Translations under genes and position numbers: made by a program
Part shown: piece after piece, positions 18,009 through 28,545 of the stretch
Layout: every line of letters begins with the position of its first letter
How positions within the stretch are numbered: the first letter of the stretch is position 1
NCBI RefSeq assembly: GCF_000706645.1
Contig: NZ_KL407337.1
Location: 250,320 to 314,319, forward strand
Direction of reading: 5' to 3'
Length of the DNA: 64,000 nucleotides
Origin: Bartonella rochalimae ATCC BAA-1498
GTDB lineage: Bacteria > Pseudomonadota > Alphaproteobacteria > Rhizobiales > Rhizobiaceae
The notes under the pieces: model-generated
What the model was told of the DNA's origin: nothing
The model's input: the letters and a program-made list of their open reading frames with translations, nothing else
Database searches by the model: none

Positions 18009-19322
18009 ATGGTAGCGCCTCGTATTAGTTTTGTTTCTCTCGGTTGTCCAAAAGCACTTGTAGATTCTGAGCGCATTATTACACGCCTTCGTTCTGAAGG
18101 TTACGAAATCTCAAATAAACATAAAGGAGCTGATTTAGTTATTGTTAATACCTGTGGCTTTATTGATTCTGCTCGAAAGGAATCATTAGCCAATATCGAT
18201 GAAGCTATCAAAAATAATGGAAAAGTTATTGTAACGGGATGCCTTGGTGCTGAGCCTAATATTATTCTTCAAGCACATCCTAATGTATTAGCTATTACTG
18301 GACCACAAGATTATGAAAGTGTTATACGAGCAGTTCATACAGTAATACCTCCAGTTCATGATCCTTTTTTAGATTTAGTACCTCTGCAAGGTATTCGTTT
18401 AACACCTCGCCATTACGCTTATTTAAAAATTTCTGAAGGATGTTCTAATCGGTGTAGCTTTTGTATTATCCCTACTCTGCGTGGTAATCTCATCTCACGT
18501 CCTATAAGCGATGTTCTTCGCGAAGCAGAAAAACTTGTACTAGCAGGTGTAAAAGAGCTTTTGGTGATTTCTCAAGATACTGGCGCGTACGGGATTGATC
18601 TTAAATACGCTGAAAGTGTTTGGCAAAATCGCGTTATAAAAACAAAATTTTTAGATCTTTGTCGCGAATTAGGAGAAATGGGGATTTGGGTGAGAATGCA
18701 CTATGTATATCCTTACCCTCATATTGATGAAGCTATCGAGCTCATGGCTGCAGGAAAAATTCTTCCTTATCTAGATATTCCTTTTCAGCATGCATCACCA
18801 AATGTTTTACGTAATATGAAACGTCCTGCTCATGTCGAAAAAATAAGCCGTAGAATTGAAAGATGGCGAGAAATTTGTCCAGATTTAACGTTACGTTCAA
18901 CATTTATTGTTGGCTTTCCAGGAGAAACTAATGAAGATTTTAATATGCTTCTTGAATGGTTAGAAGAAGCAAAAATTGAACGTGCTGGCTGTTTCAAATA
19001 TGAATCAGTAAAAGGTGCTGTAGCAAATAATCTTGGATTAGAAAATATTGCAGAAGAAGTGAAAGAAAAGCGTTGGCATCGTTTTATGACAAAACAACAA
19101 AAAATTTCCGCACATCTTTTAAAGAAAAAAATTGGAAAAAGACTTCAAGTTCTGATAGATGAAACACAAGGTAAAATCGCTAAAGGCCGTAGTAAATATG
19201 ATTCTCCAGAAATAGATGGCGTTGTGCATATATCATCTCGAAAACCACTGCGTATAGGTGAGTTTGTTACTGCTAAAATCGAGCAATCAGATTCTTATGA
19301 TCTTTATGGCAACGTAATTTAA
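18009..19322 (+). CDS. rimO: Ribosomal protein S12 methylthiotransferase RimO
   Basis: Radical-SAM enzyme that adds a methylthio group to the conserved aspartate of ribosomal protein S12. The 437-residue product has the UPF0004 domain first ([35 protein letters not shown] with three cluster cysteines), then the radical-SAM motif CSNRCSFC near residues 144-151, and a C-terminal TRAM domain (from about 370). [13 protein letters not shown] is the usual late radical-SAM strand. The CPKALVDSE wording separates RimO from MiaB. It is monocistronic and convergent with ttcA. Confidence 0.96.
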   Translation: MVAPRISFVSLGCPKALVDSERIITRLRSEGYEISNKHKGADLVIVNTCGFIDSARKESLANIDEAIKNNGKVIVTGCLGAEPNIILQAHPNVLAITGPQDYESVIRAVHTVIPPVHDPFLDLVPLQGIRLTPRHYAYLKISEGCSNRCSFCIIPTLRGNLISRPISDVLREAEKLVLAGVKELLVISQDTGAYGIDLKYAESVWQNRVIKTKFLDLCRELGEMGIWVRMHYVYPYPHIDEAIELMAAGKILPYLDIPFQHASPNVLRNMKRPAHVEKISRRIERWREICPDLTLRSTFIVGFPGETNEDFNMLLEWLEEAKIERAGCFKYESVKGAVANNLGLENIAEEVKEKRWHRFMTKQQKISAHLLKKKIGKRLQVLIDETQGKIAKGRSKYDSPEIDGVVHISSRKPLRIGEFVTAKIEQSDSYDLYGNVI

Positions 19323-19362
19323 AAATATTAACAATTTAAACTTATTTTATTAGTACTTATAA

Positions 19363-20211
19363 TTATAATAAATTTTTAAAAGAAAAAAGTTTTTTATCAA
19401 GCAAATGACTAGGACGAACATTGGTCAAGGCGCGAATCATGGTGTCTTTACGCCCGGGCATTTTTCTTTCAATATCATTAAGCATTTTTTTCATTGCATT
19501 GCGCTGTAAACCATCTTGACTCCCACAAAAATTACAAGGAATGATAGGGAATTGCATCGCTTGGGAAAATTTCTCCATATCTTCTTCAGCAGCATAGATA
19601 AGAGGACGTAAAACAAAAAGATCTCTCTCGTCATTTATAAGTTTTCCAGGCATAGCTGCTAATCGTCCACCATGGAATAAATTCATGAGGAATGTTTCTA
19701 AAACATCATCACGGTGATGCCCAAGCACCAAAGCAGAACATCCCTCTTCACGTGCAATACGATACAAATGTCCACGTCGTAACCGAGAACAAAGTGAACA
19801 ATATGTTTGTGTTTGTGCTAATTTATCTGTAACAATTGAGTAAGTATCTTGATACTCAATGCGGAATGGAATCTGATAATAATTTAAAAAATCAGGAAGA
19901 ATATGCTTTGGAAAACCTGGCTGACCTTGATCAAGATTACAAGCTAAAATGTCAACAGGTAGAAGACCTCGCCATTTTAGATCAAGTAAAAGTGCTAGTA
20001 AACCATAAGAATCTTTTCCACCTGATAACGCAATAAGCCATTTTTTTCCTGAAGAAAGCATAGCAAAATCATCTAACGCCTGCCGTATATGGCGCAAAAG
20101 CCGTTTACGTAATTTATTAAATTGTACAGTTGAAGGTGCAACCCGGAACATCGGATGACAATCATCAGTTTTTTCTTCCGAAGGATCGCTTGTATCCATA
20201 TTTTTTTTCAT
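19363..20211 (-). CDS. ttcA: tRNA 2-thiocytidine(32) synthetase TtcA
   Basis: ATP- and iron-sulphur-dependent enzyme that thiolates cytidine 32 of certain tRNAs. The 282-residue protein has the PP-loop SGGKDS at residues 63-68, the central pair CSLC (138-141) in [35 protein letters not shown], and the C-terminal CNFC/GSQ motif. These cysteines hold the cluster. The gene is convergent with rimO across 40 bp and is separated from rpsD upstream by 301 bp. The N-terminal 20 residues are charged and poorly conserved in type. Confidence 0.94.
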   Translation of the reverse strand: MKKNMDTSDPSEEKTDDCHPMFRVAPSTVQFNKLRKRLLRHIRQALDDFAMLSSGKKWLIALSGGKDSYGLLALLLDLKWRGLLPVDILACNLDQGQPGFPKHILPDFLNYYQIPFRIEYQDTYSIVTDKLAQTQTYCSLCSRLRRGHLYRIAREEGCSALVLGHHRDDVLETFLMNLFHGGRLAAMPGKLINDERDLFVLRPLIYAAEEDMEKFSQAMQFPIIPCNFCGSQDGLQRNAMKKMLNDIERKMPGRKDTMIRALTNVRPSHLLDKKLFSFKNLL

Positions 20212-20512
20212 TACACAAAATTTGATTAAGGTTTAATTTATAATATCATAACTCTGTATAGTATAATGGCTTAATCCTCCAATGATAAATCATAATGCAG
20301 TAGCAGACATAACATAGTCTAAGTCTATGTTAATCAATTTGTACGTTTGAATTATACAAATAAAAAACACTAAAACGCATTGCTATAGAAAATAAGAATA
20401 AATCACACTTAGCTTATAGTATTGAAAACATTGCCGCTGCTAATAAATAAAAAATAGCATAACAATTTTTAATATATAGCGAAAATTAAAACAATGATCT
20501 CTATATTAAAGC
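20212..20512. other. Spacer between rpsD and ttcA
   Basis: About 300 bp of AT-rich DNA with no reading frame or convincing terminator. It should hold the ttcA promoter. Confidence 0.45.
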
Positions 20513-21130
20513 CTAACGAGAGTAAAACTCAACAACCAAATTCGGTTCCATATGAACAGCATACGGAACATCTGCAAAAGCGGGTATACGGGTAAAGGTT
20601 GCTTTCATCTTGTTATGATCTACATCAATATATTCAGGTATATCACGCTCAGCTAATTGTATAGATTCCAAAACTAAGACAAGCTGTTTTGATTTTTCAC
20701 GAACTTCAATCACATCACCTGGTTTACAACGGTATGACTGAATATTTGTACGACGACCATTTACATTAACATGACCATGATTAATAAATTGACGAGAAGC
20801 AAAAATGGTAGGCACAAACTTTGCACGATAAACAACAGCATCCAAACGTGACTCTAGAAGACCTATAAGATTTTCACCCGTGTCACCACGGCGACGAGCA
20901 GCCTCTTCATAAGTTTTACGAAATTGCTTTTCTGAAATATCACCGTAAAATCCTTTTAGTTTTTGCTTAGCGCGCAATTGAACCCCATAATCAGAAAGTT
21001 TTCCTTTACGACGTTGACCATGTTGCCCAGGACCATATTCACGACGATTCACTGGAGATTTTGGACGCCCCCAGATATTTTCTCCCATACGGCGGTCAAT
21101 TTTATGTTTTGTTGTTTCGCGTTTACTCAT
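20513..21130 (-). CDS. rpsD: 30S ribosomal protein S4
   Basis: Primary rRNA-binding protein of the small subunit. The 205-residue length matches bacterial S4. The N-terminus [21 protein letters not shown] is of the zinc-free type. The S4 RNA-binding domain is seen in [17 protein letters not shown] and [12 protein letters not shown], and the end VVEFYSR is canonical. As in other alphaproteobacteria the gene stands alone rather than in the alpha operon. It lies downstream of murI with a 163-bp gap that may carry its own promoter. Confidence 0.98.
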   Translation of the reverse strand: MSKRETTKHKIDRRMGENIWGRPKSPVNRREYGPGQHGQRRKGKLSDYGVQLRAKQKLKGFYGDISEKQFRKTYEEAARRRGDTGENLIGLLESRLDAVVYRAKFVPTIFASRQFINHGHVNVNGRRTNIQSYRCKPGDVIEVREKSKQLVLVLESIQLAERDIPEYIDVDHNKMKATFTRIPAFADVPYAVHMEPNLVVEFYSR

Positions 21131-21181
21131 CGCATTTCCTTTAAATAAAAAATTAAATCTTAAGGAAACGCACCCTCCTCT

Positions 21182-21199
21182 GTTTTCAAAAAAGAAAAC
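21182..21199. terminator. Weak hairpin in the murI-rpsD gap
   Basis: GTTTTC and GAAAAC pair with an A6/T6 loop. On the minus strand it lies after murI and before rpsD, where it might act as an attenuator or leader structure. The stem is only 6 bp and AT-rich. Confidence 0.25.
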
Positions 21200-21293
21200 T
21201 GACAGGATAACTCATGCATTAATTGCAAAATCACCCACGGGACACGTTAATTAGTGATTGTTCTCAGAAAAAACACTTTGATTTCTACTTATC

Positions 21294-22106
21294 TTACAAT
21301 TTAAAGTCAACTCCCTTCATTACTTTTAAGTGAAATTTTTGCAATAAATTCTCAGTTGCAGGACTTATATTTTGTGATGTAAACAAAGCGAAATCTGTAT
21401 GTTTCTTCATATTCTTGTTTTGGACATTGATTGGTAATAATGATCTTATATGTTTAGCTATAGCTTTAGCTGGATCGATCCAATCAACGGGCCATAAAGC
21501 TTGTTCACGAAATAAGTTAATCAGAAAAGGGTAATGCGTGCAGGCTAATACAATAGTATCAGTTAGTTTACTATTTTTTTCAATAAAACATGGCAAAATT
21601 TCATGGCGTAATTCTTCATGATTGACAGGATAACCATGTAAATAATTTTCGGCAAATCCTGCCAGCTTTTCACTTCCGACAAGCTGTACATGACATTGAT
21701 CAGCAAAAGAATTGATTAATTCATGTGTATATGCACATCTAACTGTGCTAGGAGTTGCTAATACTGAAATAACACCAGATTTTGTTTGTTCAGCTGCTAA
21801 TTTAATTGCAGGGACAGTTCCTACAAAACGAATATTTGGAAATGCTCGTCGTAAATCTTTTATCATTAATGTAGAAGCTGTATTACACGCAATCACACAT
21901 AAAGCAGGATTATAAAGTTCTAAAAGATATGTAAAAATCTTTAAAATACGGCGTTTTAAAATCTCTTCTTCCCAAATTCCATAGGGAAATCCTGCATTAT
22001 CAGCAATATAGATAAATTGGTATTCGGAGACAAAAAGGCGTACTTCTCTTAATATCGTTAATCCACCAATACCACTATCAAAAAAAAGAAGAGATTGTTT
22101 ACTCAT
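21294..22106 (-). CDS. murI: Glutamate racemase
   Basis: Supplies D-glutamate for peptidoglycan. The 270-residue product has the family motifs FFDSGIGGLTILREV at the N-terminus, VIACNTAST with the first catalytic cysteine, and LACTHYPFL with the second. The gene starts seven bases after the stop of the upstream methyltransferase gene, so both are read as one unit. No feature suggests a bifunctional or regulatory variant. Confidence 0.96.
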   Translation of the reverse strand: MSKQSLLFFDSGIGGLTILREVRLFVSEYQFIYIADNAGFPYGIWEEEILKRRILKIFTYLLELYNPALCVIACNTASTLMIKDLRRAFPNIRFVGTVPAIKLAAEQTKSGVISVLATPSTVRCAYTHELINSFADQCHVQLVGSEKLAGFAENYLHGYPVNHEELRHEILPCFIEKNSKLTDTIVLACTHYPFLINLFREQALWPVDWIDPAKAIAKHIRSLLPINVQNKNMKKHTDFALFTSQNISPATENLLQKFHLKVMKGVDFKL

Positions 22107-22113
22107 TAGGTAT

Positions 22114-22935
22114 TCACATTTGTTTTAATTTTTTGCGGTCACGCCCTTCGGGGGCTCCACTCCCTCGTGGAAATTTAGGAGAAAAATGATCCAGTGAAGA
22201 TATAACACCTCGTAGGAGCTGAATTTCAGACTCACTAAAATTTGCGCGTGTAAAAACAGAGCGTATATTGGTAACCATTACTTCTTTACGTTCTTGAGGT
22301 CTAAAATATCCACGAACATCCAGAGCATCTTCCAACTGTGACAAAAAACCATGAAGTGTTGCTTTATCAGCTGGTTTGAGCTCTACTGCACGAAAAGCTG
22401 TATCATTCGAATCTTCCAAACCTGATTTCATCCATTCGTAAGCTATTAATAAAACAGCTTGAGCTATATTAAGTGATGCGAAAGCAGGATTAACTGGAAA
22501 AGTAATGATCTCGTCAGCAAGGCTAATTTCATTATTTTCCAATCCCCACCTTTCTCTTCCAAATAAAATACCTGTCTTATGGCCAATATTCTCATAATAA
22601 CGCAAAATATTTGCAGCTTCCACGGCACTTTTAACAGTTTTAAAACCGCATCTTTCACGTGCTGTTGTAGCGTAAACATAATTTAAATCTGCAATTGCAT
22701 CGCATAATGTATCAAATATTAGTGTATCATTAATAATATGATCTGCTTTGCTGGCTGTCGCTCTAGCTTTTTCATTTGGAAATATTTCTCGTGGTTTAAC
22801 AAGTCGAAGCTTCGATAAACCAAAATTAGCCATTGCTCTCGCTACCATCCCAATATTTTCTGATAATTGTGGCTCAACTAAAACAATAATTGGGCCATTC
22901 ATTACATTTTGACCTTTTCTATTTGTTCCAGCCAT
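22114..22935 (-). CDS. TrmJ-type RNA methyltransferase (SpoU/SPOUT family)
   Basis: A SPOUT-fold methyltransferase of 273 residues; close relatives (TrmJ) 2'-O-methylate position 32 of tRNAs. Motif 1 is VLVEPQLSENIGMVARAMANFG, motif 2 ILFGRERWGLENNEI, and motif 3 FPVNPAFASLNIAQAVLL, which together form the knotted SAM site. The C-terminal 80 residues are a helical extension as in TrmJ. A second in-frame ATG at 22902 (MNGPIIVLVEPQ) is possible. It precedes murI by seven bases and is divergent from sfsA. Confidence 0.88.
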   Translation of the reverse strand: MAGTNRKGQNVMNGPIIVLVEPQLSENIGMVARAMANFGLSKLRLVKPREIFPNEKARATASKADHIINDTLIFDTLCDAIADLNYVYATTARERCGFKTVKSAVEAANILRYYENIGHKTGILFGRERWGLENNEISLADEIITFPVNPAFASLNIAQAVLLIAYEWMKSGLEDSNDTAFRAVELKPADKATLHGFLSQLEDALDVRGYFRPQERKEVMVTNIRSVFTRANFSESEIQLLRGVISSLDHFSPKFPRGSGAPEGRDRKKLKQM

Positions 22936-23046
22936 TCACTTCACCAGTTTCCATAAATTATGCCTTCATTATTTTTAAATAAATATTTCATGAAATAACC
23001 TTATTGAAGGTAACTATAACTAATTTATTTTTGCAAATGATGCTAT

Positions 23047-23070
23047 TCTATTGATTGAATAATCAATAGA
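23047..23070. promoter_or_regulatory. Perfect 10-bp inverted repeat in divergent spacer
   Basis: TCTATTGATT and AATCAATAGA flank GAAT between two divergent genes (trmJ-like and sfsA). The symmetry suits an operator for a dimeric regulator or a cruciform. It is not followed by a T-tract. Confidence 0.4.
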
Positions 23071-23223
23071 AATAATGAATTTTTAAAGAAAAATAACTAA
23101 AATATTTATAACAATAATACCTTAATTACAAAGGCGTTATTTAAACACTAAGATAACATTAGTATAATTCTTCAATTATTATCTGAGTTGAATTAAAAGA
23201 CCATACACTTTAATAAAGGCTGT

Positions 23224-23937
23224 ATGCTCTTTGTTTCTAAACTTCATCCTGCAAAACTCATTTATCGTTATAAACGCTTCCTTGCTGATGTCAAAAAAAG
23301 TGATCAACACATCTTTACGGTTTCTGTTCCTAATACTGGTTCGATGCTTGGATTAACAACTTCTGATTCTAATGTTTGGCTTTCATATAGTGATACCCCA
23401 AAACGGAAATACCCATATCGATTAGAAATTGTTGAGGCAGATAATACCTTAGTTGGTATTAATGCAACTTTAGCAAATAAACTTGCTCTGGAAGCAATTC
23501 AAAATGGGTTATTGCCTGAATTTAGTGATTATAAAACAATTTTAAGCGAACAATGCTATGGGCAATCACGTATTGATTTTCTCTTACGTAATAATGATTT
23601 ATCTGAATGTTATTTAGAAGTAAAAAATGTCCATTTCATACGACAAAAAGGTTTAGCAGAATTTCCCGATACCATAACGAAACGTGGTGCACGTCATCTT
23701 GAAGAACTCATAAAAATTGTGCAACAAGGAAAACGAGCTGCTATGCTCTATGTAATTCAACGAGAAGATTGTTCAGCTTTTACAGTTTGTCATGACCTTG
23801 ATCCCATTTATGGATGTAAATTTGATTTAGCATTAAAATCAGGGGTAGAATTTTATGCTATAAAATGTCACGTAAGTGTTGAGGGTATTTTTCCGATTCA
23901 TCAAGTAAAGATAGAAAATAGAAAAAAAAATGGTTAG
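23224..23937 (+). CDS. sfsA: SfsA family DNA-binding / sugar-fermentation stimulation protein
   Basis: A 237-residue SfsA homologue. SfsA was described as affecting maltose metabolism in E. coli; structurally it has an N-terminal OB-like part and a C-terminal nuclease-like fold. Visible family motifs are FTVSVPNTGSMLGL, GQSRIDFLL, CYLEVKNVHF and FPDTITKRGARHLEEL. The true cellular role is uncertain. Its end overlaps the start of map by eight bases, so the pair is translationally coupled, as in other rhizobia. Confidence 0.92.
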   Translation: MLFVSKLHPAKLIYRYKRFLADVKKSDQHIFTVSVPNTGSMLGLTTSDSNVWLSYSDTPKRKYPYRLEIVEADNTLVGINATLANKLALEAIQNGLLPEFSDYKTILSEQCYGQSRIDFLLRNNDLSECYLEVKNVHFIRQKGLAEFPDTITKRGARHLEELIKIVQQGKRAAMLYVIQREDCSAFTVCHDLDPIYGCKFDLALKSGVEFYAIKCHVSVEGIFPIHQVKIENRKKNG

Positions 23938-24760
23938 TTATGTTGAATATAATAAAGCTCCCTTAAGATTTAATGGACAAATCCGTATTTTCGATGATTA
24001 CGCTTTTTCTCAAATGCGTAAAATTGGTCGTATTGCCGCAGAATGTCTGGATGCTCTCACCGATATTATTAAGCCTGGTATTACAACACGAGAAATTGAT
24101 AACTTTGTTTTTGTTTTTGGGGCTGAGCGAGGTGTTTTACCCGCTGATTTGAATTATCACGGATATGAGCATGCATGTTGTACATCCATTAATCATGTTG
24201 TTTGCCATGGCATACCAAATGAAAAACCCTTGCAAGAAGGTGATATTGTCAATGTTGACGTCACATTTATTCTTAATGGTTGGCACGGAGATTCGAGTCG
24301 TATGTATCCCGTTGGACAAATCAAGCGTGCTGCAGAACGCTTAATACAAGTAACGCATGAAAGCCTTATGAGAGGAATAGCTGTAGTAAAACCTGGAGCA
24401 ACTACAGGTGATATTGGTGCTGCCATTCAACATTATGCAGAATCTGAACGCTGCTCCGTTGTAAGAGATTTTTGTGGACATGGAATTGGCCAACTTTTTC
24501 ATGATGCGCCAAATATTTTACATTATGGAAAACCAGGTGAAGGCGTAGAGCTTAAACAAGGCATGATCTTTACTATTGAACCTATGATTAATCTTGGCAA
24601 ACCAGAAATTAAGGTTTTATCCGATGGTTGGACTGCAGTTACCCGCGACCGTTCTCTGACAGCACAATACGAACATACAATTGGCGTAACAAGTGAGGGA
24701 TGTGAAATATTCACTGAGTCTCCTAAAAATATTTTTTATACTTTAAATTCAAATAATTAA
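23930..24760 (+). CDS. map: Methionine aminopeptidase, type I
   Basis: Removes the initiator methionine from new proteins. The 276-residue enzyme has all five metal ligands: Asp in VNVDVTFIL, Asp in WHGDSSRMY, His in FCGHGIGQLFH, Glu in TIEPMI, and Glu in QYEHTIGV. The substrate-side histidine is in NYHGYEHACC. An N-terminal extension of about 25 residues precedes the catalytic domain. The start overlaps the sfsA end, and radC follows after 17 bp. Confidence 0.96.
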   Translation: MVSYVEYNKAPLRFNGQIRIFDDYAFSQMRKIGRIAAECLDALTDIIKPGITTREIDNFVFVFGAERGVLPADLNYHGYEHACCTSINHVVCHGIPNEKPLQEGDIVNVDVTFILNGWHGDSSRMYPVGQIKRAAERLIQVTHESLMRGIAVVKPGATTGDIGAAIQHYAESERCSVVRDFCGHGIGQLFHDAPNILHYGKPGEGVELKQGMIFTIEPMINLGKPEIKVLSDGWTAVTRDRSLTAQYEHTIGVTSEGCEIFTESPKNIFYTLNSNN

Positions 24761-24777
24761 ATAAATATAGAAATACC

Positions 24778-25572
24778 ATGGCAAAAAAGACCTATAAAAA
24801 TGTAAGCGCCAAAAACAGTCTCTTTGAACTAACATCAAGTGTTCCATCTCATCCAGTATCACAAATGAATAATAAAAAAATTAAGAAAAATTCAAAGATA
24901 AATAAACATTATCAAGGACATCGTGAGCGTCTTCGTAAACGCTATTTAAAGACGAAGGGTAATGCAATTGAAGATTATGAATATCTTGAACTATTGCTTT
25001 CTCGCACTATCCTTCGAGCCGATATAAAACCGATAGCTAAAAATTTATTAGCGAGTTTTGGTTCATTAGCTGATGTATTAAAAGCTGATATTCATCGTCT
25101 TCAAGAAATTGAAGGATGTGGTCCGGCTACTGCTGTTGATCTAAAAATTATTTCAGATGTAGCAGGACGCTTAGCGCGTGCACAATTATATAAACGTGAT
25201 ATTTTTTCTTCATGGGATAAAGTATTAGCTTATTGCAAAGCTGTGATGGCTCATGAAACGCGTGAACAATTCCGTGTGTTATTTCTTGATAAAAGGAACG
25301 GTTTGATTTCTGATGAAGTACAACAAACTGGAACTATTGATCATACTCCCGTTTATCCTCGTGAAGTAATTTCTCGAGCTTTGGAATTATCGGCATCAGG
25401 ATTGATCTTAATTCATAACCATCCTTCAGGTAATGCTTCACCTTCTAAAGCAGATATATCAATGACATATAGATTAAAAGATGCTGCAAATGCATTAGAA
25501 ATTACTATTCATGATCACATTATTATTGCCCGTAATAATTATACAAGTTTTAAAGAGCTGAAGCTTATATAA
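24778..25572 (+). CDS. radC: RadC family protein (JAB/MPN metalloprotease fold)
   Basis: A 264-residue RadC (YeeS/RadC) protein. A helix-hairpin-helix-like region at about 75-125 (LLASFGSLADVLKA, IEGCGPATAVDLK) leads into an MPN domain. The JAMM metal site is HNHPSGNASPSKADI near residue 214, with an upstream glutamate in ISDEVQQTGT. Despite the name, a direct role in repair is not proven. The first 45 residues are lysine-rich and disordered-looking. It is the last gene of the sfsA-map-radC unit and convergent with the DUF3126 gene. Confidence 0.92.
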   Translation: MAKKTYKNVSAKNSLFELTSSVPSHPVSQMNNKKIKKNSKINKHYQGHRERLRKRYLKTKGNAIEDYEYLELLLSRTILRADIKPIAKNLLASFGSLADVLKADIHRLQEIEGCGPATAVDLKIISDVAGRLARAQLYKRDIFSSWDKVLAYCKAVMAHETREQFRVLFLDKRNGLISDEVQQTGTIDHTPVYPREVISRALELSASGLILIHNHPSGNASPSKADISMTYRLKDAANALEITIHDHIIIARNNYTSFKELKLI

Positions 25573-25613
25573 AATTCACTTAGAGAGAAATTTCATTTAA
25601 TCACAATTATGTA

Positions 25614-25826
25614 TTAATTATCTAAGTCGATACTTAATATAGCCATAGAAAAATTGTAAGATACTTCACCGTTATCTTCATCGCGATAAATGACACCTAG
25701 AAATTCATCTCCAATATAAACTTCGCAAGAATCATTTTTTTTAGGCCGAGCCTTTATTTGTAAGGACGAATTTTGAAATTTGGTTTTAAAATAACTATCA
25801 AGTTTTTTGATCTCATCAACATTCAC
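25614..25826 (-). CDS. DUF3126 family protein
   Basis: A 70-residue cytoplasmic protein matching the alphaproteobacterial DUF3126 pattern: LDSYFKTKFQNSSLQIKARP, KNDSCEVYIGDEFLGVIYRD, and an acidic end FSMAILSIDLDN. No signal or membrane segment is seen. The family has no assigned function. AGGAGAGTGCAGTG runs into the ATG region on the minus strand and provides a good ribosome binding site. Confidence 0.85.
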   Translation of the reverse strand: MNVDEIKKLDSYFKTKFQNSSLQIKARPKKNDSCEVYIGDEFLGVIYRDEDNGEVSYNFSMAILSIDLDN

Positions 25827-26590
25827 TGCACTCTCCTCTATTTTGAGATGATCAACTTAATGCATTATTGTATCAATAAGCTGCTTTTATTACCATTTAT
25901 AAAGATAAAAGATTTAGTCTAAATCCTCAATCAGTAATCCATATATAAGAAAGATTACTTTTTATAAACTTCATTAAATGACCTTTACACAAAATTTGTA
26001 ATGCTAAAATTTATTCGATAAACACATAGCAGAAAGGCTCTTCCTCCTATGTATAAATAAAAGCTAAGTACTTATTATAATCTTTTAGAACTGGTTATGA
26101 TAGATTACATATTTTATAAAAATATCACGTATTGTTATTTATTTTTTATAAAGTCTTACGAAAAATTTTTGTTGAGATTTTTACTCATTTCAATATAAAA
26201 ACTAAAAAAATATAATTTATTCAATAAATTAGTATTATTGATATCCTAAAGTTAAGATTATAAATTCATTTTAAGTCCAGTATCATAAATTTTAATTATT
26301 ATAACTATTTGTAAATCTCATAATTGTGATTATTGTAATTTTTTTATAAAAGCTCGTATATTGCCTTTTATTAAAAGCGAGCAATTACATTGTGCATTAA
26401 AATATAAGACTTTGATAAGGATTCAAAAGAATAAAAATATATATCATTTATATATTTTCTCCTTTTATCAGTCTGTCATTACACATTCGCTGAAATTTCC
26501 CGTTTCTTGTGGATTGTGTATTATTTGATAATAAAAATTGTATTAAGTGCATAATATATAAGTAATATATAGTTATAGGGAATGAGATCC
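25827..26590. other. Long AT-rich spacer upstream of tyrS
   Basis: A gap of 764 bp with no supported reading frame, tRNA or T-box-like leader. It contains only AT-rich runs. The tyrS ribosome binding site TAGGGA (about 26576-26581) is at its end. It may be the graveyard of a lost gene. Confidence 0.5.
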
Positions 26591-27844
26591 ATGTATGCTT
26601 TTAAATCTGAGTTTTTGCGTATTATAAGCGAACGGGGATTCATCCATCAAATTTCAGATGAAAAAGGCTTAGATGACCTTTTTTTAAAGGAAACTGTAAC
26701 CGCTTATATTGGGTTTGATCCTACAGCTTCAAGCCTACATGCTGGAAGTCTTCTTCAAATCATGATGCTTCATTGGTTCCAAAAAACCGGTCATCGCCCT
26801 ATTGTATTGATGGGTGGTGGAACAGGCTTAATTGGTGATCCTTCCTTTAAAGATGAAGCTCGGCGTCTTTTAACACACAATGATATTGCTCAAAATATCA
26901 TGAGCATTAAAAAAATATTTACGAGCTACTTAACATTCGGTGATAACAAAACTGATGCATGTATTGTGAATAATGCTGAATGGCTATGCAATTTGAGCTA
27001 TCTAGAGTTTTTGCGCAATGTGGGGAAATATTTTTCAGTTAATCGCATGTTATCATTTGATTCTGTACGACTGAGACTCGAACGGGAACACTCTTTATCA
27101 TTTCTTGAGTTCAATTATATGATTTTGCAAGCTTATGATTTTGTAGAGCTTAATAAACGCTATGGCTTACGGGTACAAATGGGTGGTTCCGATCAATGGG
27201 GTAATATTGTAAATGGTATTGAATTAGGACATCGCTTAGGAACACCGCAATTATACGCATTAACTTCACCATTGCTTACAACTTCTTCTGGGGCGAAAAT
27301 GGGTAAGTCACTCAATGGTGCTATATGGCTCAATGCAGATATGCTTTCTCCTTATCAATTTTGGCAATATTGGCGTAATACGGAAGATCTTGATGTTACA
27401 CGATTTTTGAAGCTTTATACTACATTACCAATGACTGAAATTGCCAAACTTTCTGCATTAAAAGGTACTGAAATTAATGAAGCGAAAAAGATTCTTGCAA
27501 CGGAAATTACAGCAATGCTACATGGCCGTACTCTCGCAAATGAAGCGTTAGAAACAGCACGTAAAACCTTTGAAGAAAAAACATTTGGAGAAAATCTTCC
27601 AAGTATTAAAATCAATGCTACAGAGTTAAAAGTAGGCATTGGATTGCTTACTCTCTTAGTACAAGCAGGGCTCGCTAAATCAAATAGTGAAGCACGTCGA
27701 TATGTTCAAGGTGGTGGTATACGTGTAAATGACCAAATTATTGAAAATGAAACACACCTTATTGTTGAAAAAGATGTCAATGCAGATGAAGTAATTAAGC
27801 TGTCTTTTGGTAAGAAAAAACATGTTTTAGTTAAGCCAATATAA
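26591..27844 (+). CDS. tyrS: Tyrosyl-tRNA synthetase
   Basis: Charges tRNA-Tyr. From the ATG at 26591 ([10 protein letters not shown]) the product is 417 residues; an ATG at 26582 would add three residues, but TAGGGA lies at a better distance from 26591. It is a class I synthetase with the HIGH-type motif HAGS ([10 protein letters not shown]), YIGFDPTA for tyrosine binding, GGSDQWGNI, and KMGKS in the KMSKS position. A C-terminal S4 domain (about 350-417, [20 protein letters not shown]) binds the tRNA. Confidence 0.96.
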   Translation: MYAFKSEFLRIISERGFIHQISDEKGLDDLFLKETVTAYIGFDPTASSLHAGSLLQIMMLHWFQKTGHRPIVLMGGGTGLIGDPSFKDEARRLLTHNDIAQNIMSIKKIFTSYLTFGDNKTDACIVNNAEWLCNLSYLEFLRNVGKYFSVNRMLSFDSVRLRLEREHSLSFLEFNYMILQAYDFVELNKRYGLRVQMGGSDQWGNIVNGIELGHRLGTPQLYALTSPLLTTSSGAKMGKSLNGAIWLNADMLSPYQFWQYWRNTEDLDVTRFLKLYTTLPMTEIAKLSALKGTEINEAKKILATEITAMLHGRTLANEALETARKTFEEKTFGENLPSIKINATELKVGIGLLTLLVQAGLAKSNSEARRYVQGGGIRVNDQIIENETHLIVEKDVNADEVIKLSFGKKKHVLVKPI

Positions 27845-28043
27845 TTATTTATAACTATTTTAGTTATATGAGATAATTTTCTAGATTGATAAATGAAAAA
27901 GTTTATATTTTAAGATGAATATCTCTAATTCATTTTTTGATTATATTAGTACACTATATTATGATAGAGAAATTTTTTTGAGCAATTCATCCTAATGTTC
28001 ACATCTTATAAAATGGCTTTATGTAACAGATAGAGATAATGTA

Positions 28044-28523
28044 ATGACAAAGTTAATGAAAGGCGATACCGCTCCTAATTTTAATTTGCCGCGTGATGGT
28101 GGAGGTCAATTATGCCTTTCCGATTTTAAAGGAAAATCAGTTGTTTTATATTTTTATCCAAAAGATGACACGAGTGGATGCACAAATGAAGCAATTGATT
28201 TTACCCGATTGAAAGAGAAGTTTGATGAAATCGGAGTCGCAATTATTGGTATATCTCCAGATAATATTGCTAAACATGATAAATTCAAAGCAAAGCATAA
28301 ACTTGATATTATCCTTGTTTCAGATGAAGAAAAAACTACACTTGATGCTTATGGTGTTTGGGTTGAAAAAAGCATGTATGGACGTAAATATATGGGTGTT
28401 GAACGGAGTACTTTTCTAATTGATTCAGCTGGAAAAATCGCTGAAGAATGGCGTAAAGTTTGTGTATCTGGACATGCTGAAAATGTTTTAGCTGCTGCAC
28501 GTGCTCTGCGTGTTGTACAATAA
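28044..28523 (+). CDS. bcp: Peroxiredoxin of the BCP/PrxQ type
   Basis: Thiol peroxidase of 159 residues that reduces hydroperoxides. The peroxidatic cysteine is in YFYPKDDTSGCTNEA (about residue 47), with the supporting arginine in GVERSTFLID. The resolving cysteine that E. coli BCP carries five residues later is Ala here (SGCTNEAIDF), so this is a 1-Cys or atypical version; another cysteine is at VCVSGH near the C-terminus. It is convergent with prfB across 22 bp and appears monocistronic. Confidence 0.93.
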   Translation: MTKLMKGDTAPNFNLPRDGGGQLCLSDFKGKSVVLYFYPKDDTSGCTNEAIDFTRLKEKFDEIGVAIIGISPDNIAKHDKFKAKHKLDIILVSDEEKTTLDAYGVWVEKSMYGRKYMGVERSTFLIDSAGKIAEEWRKVCVSGHAENVLAAARALRVVQ

Positions 28524-28545
28524 TGCTACAATTAATTAATATCTT

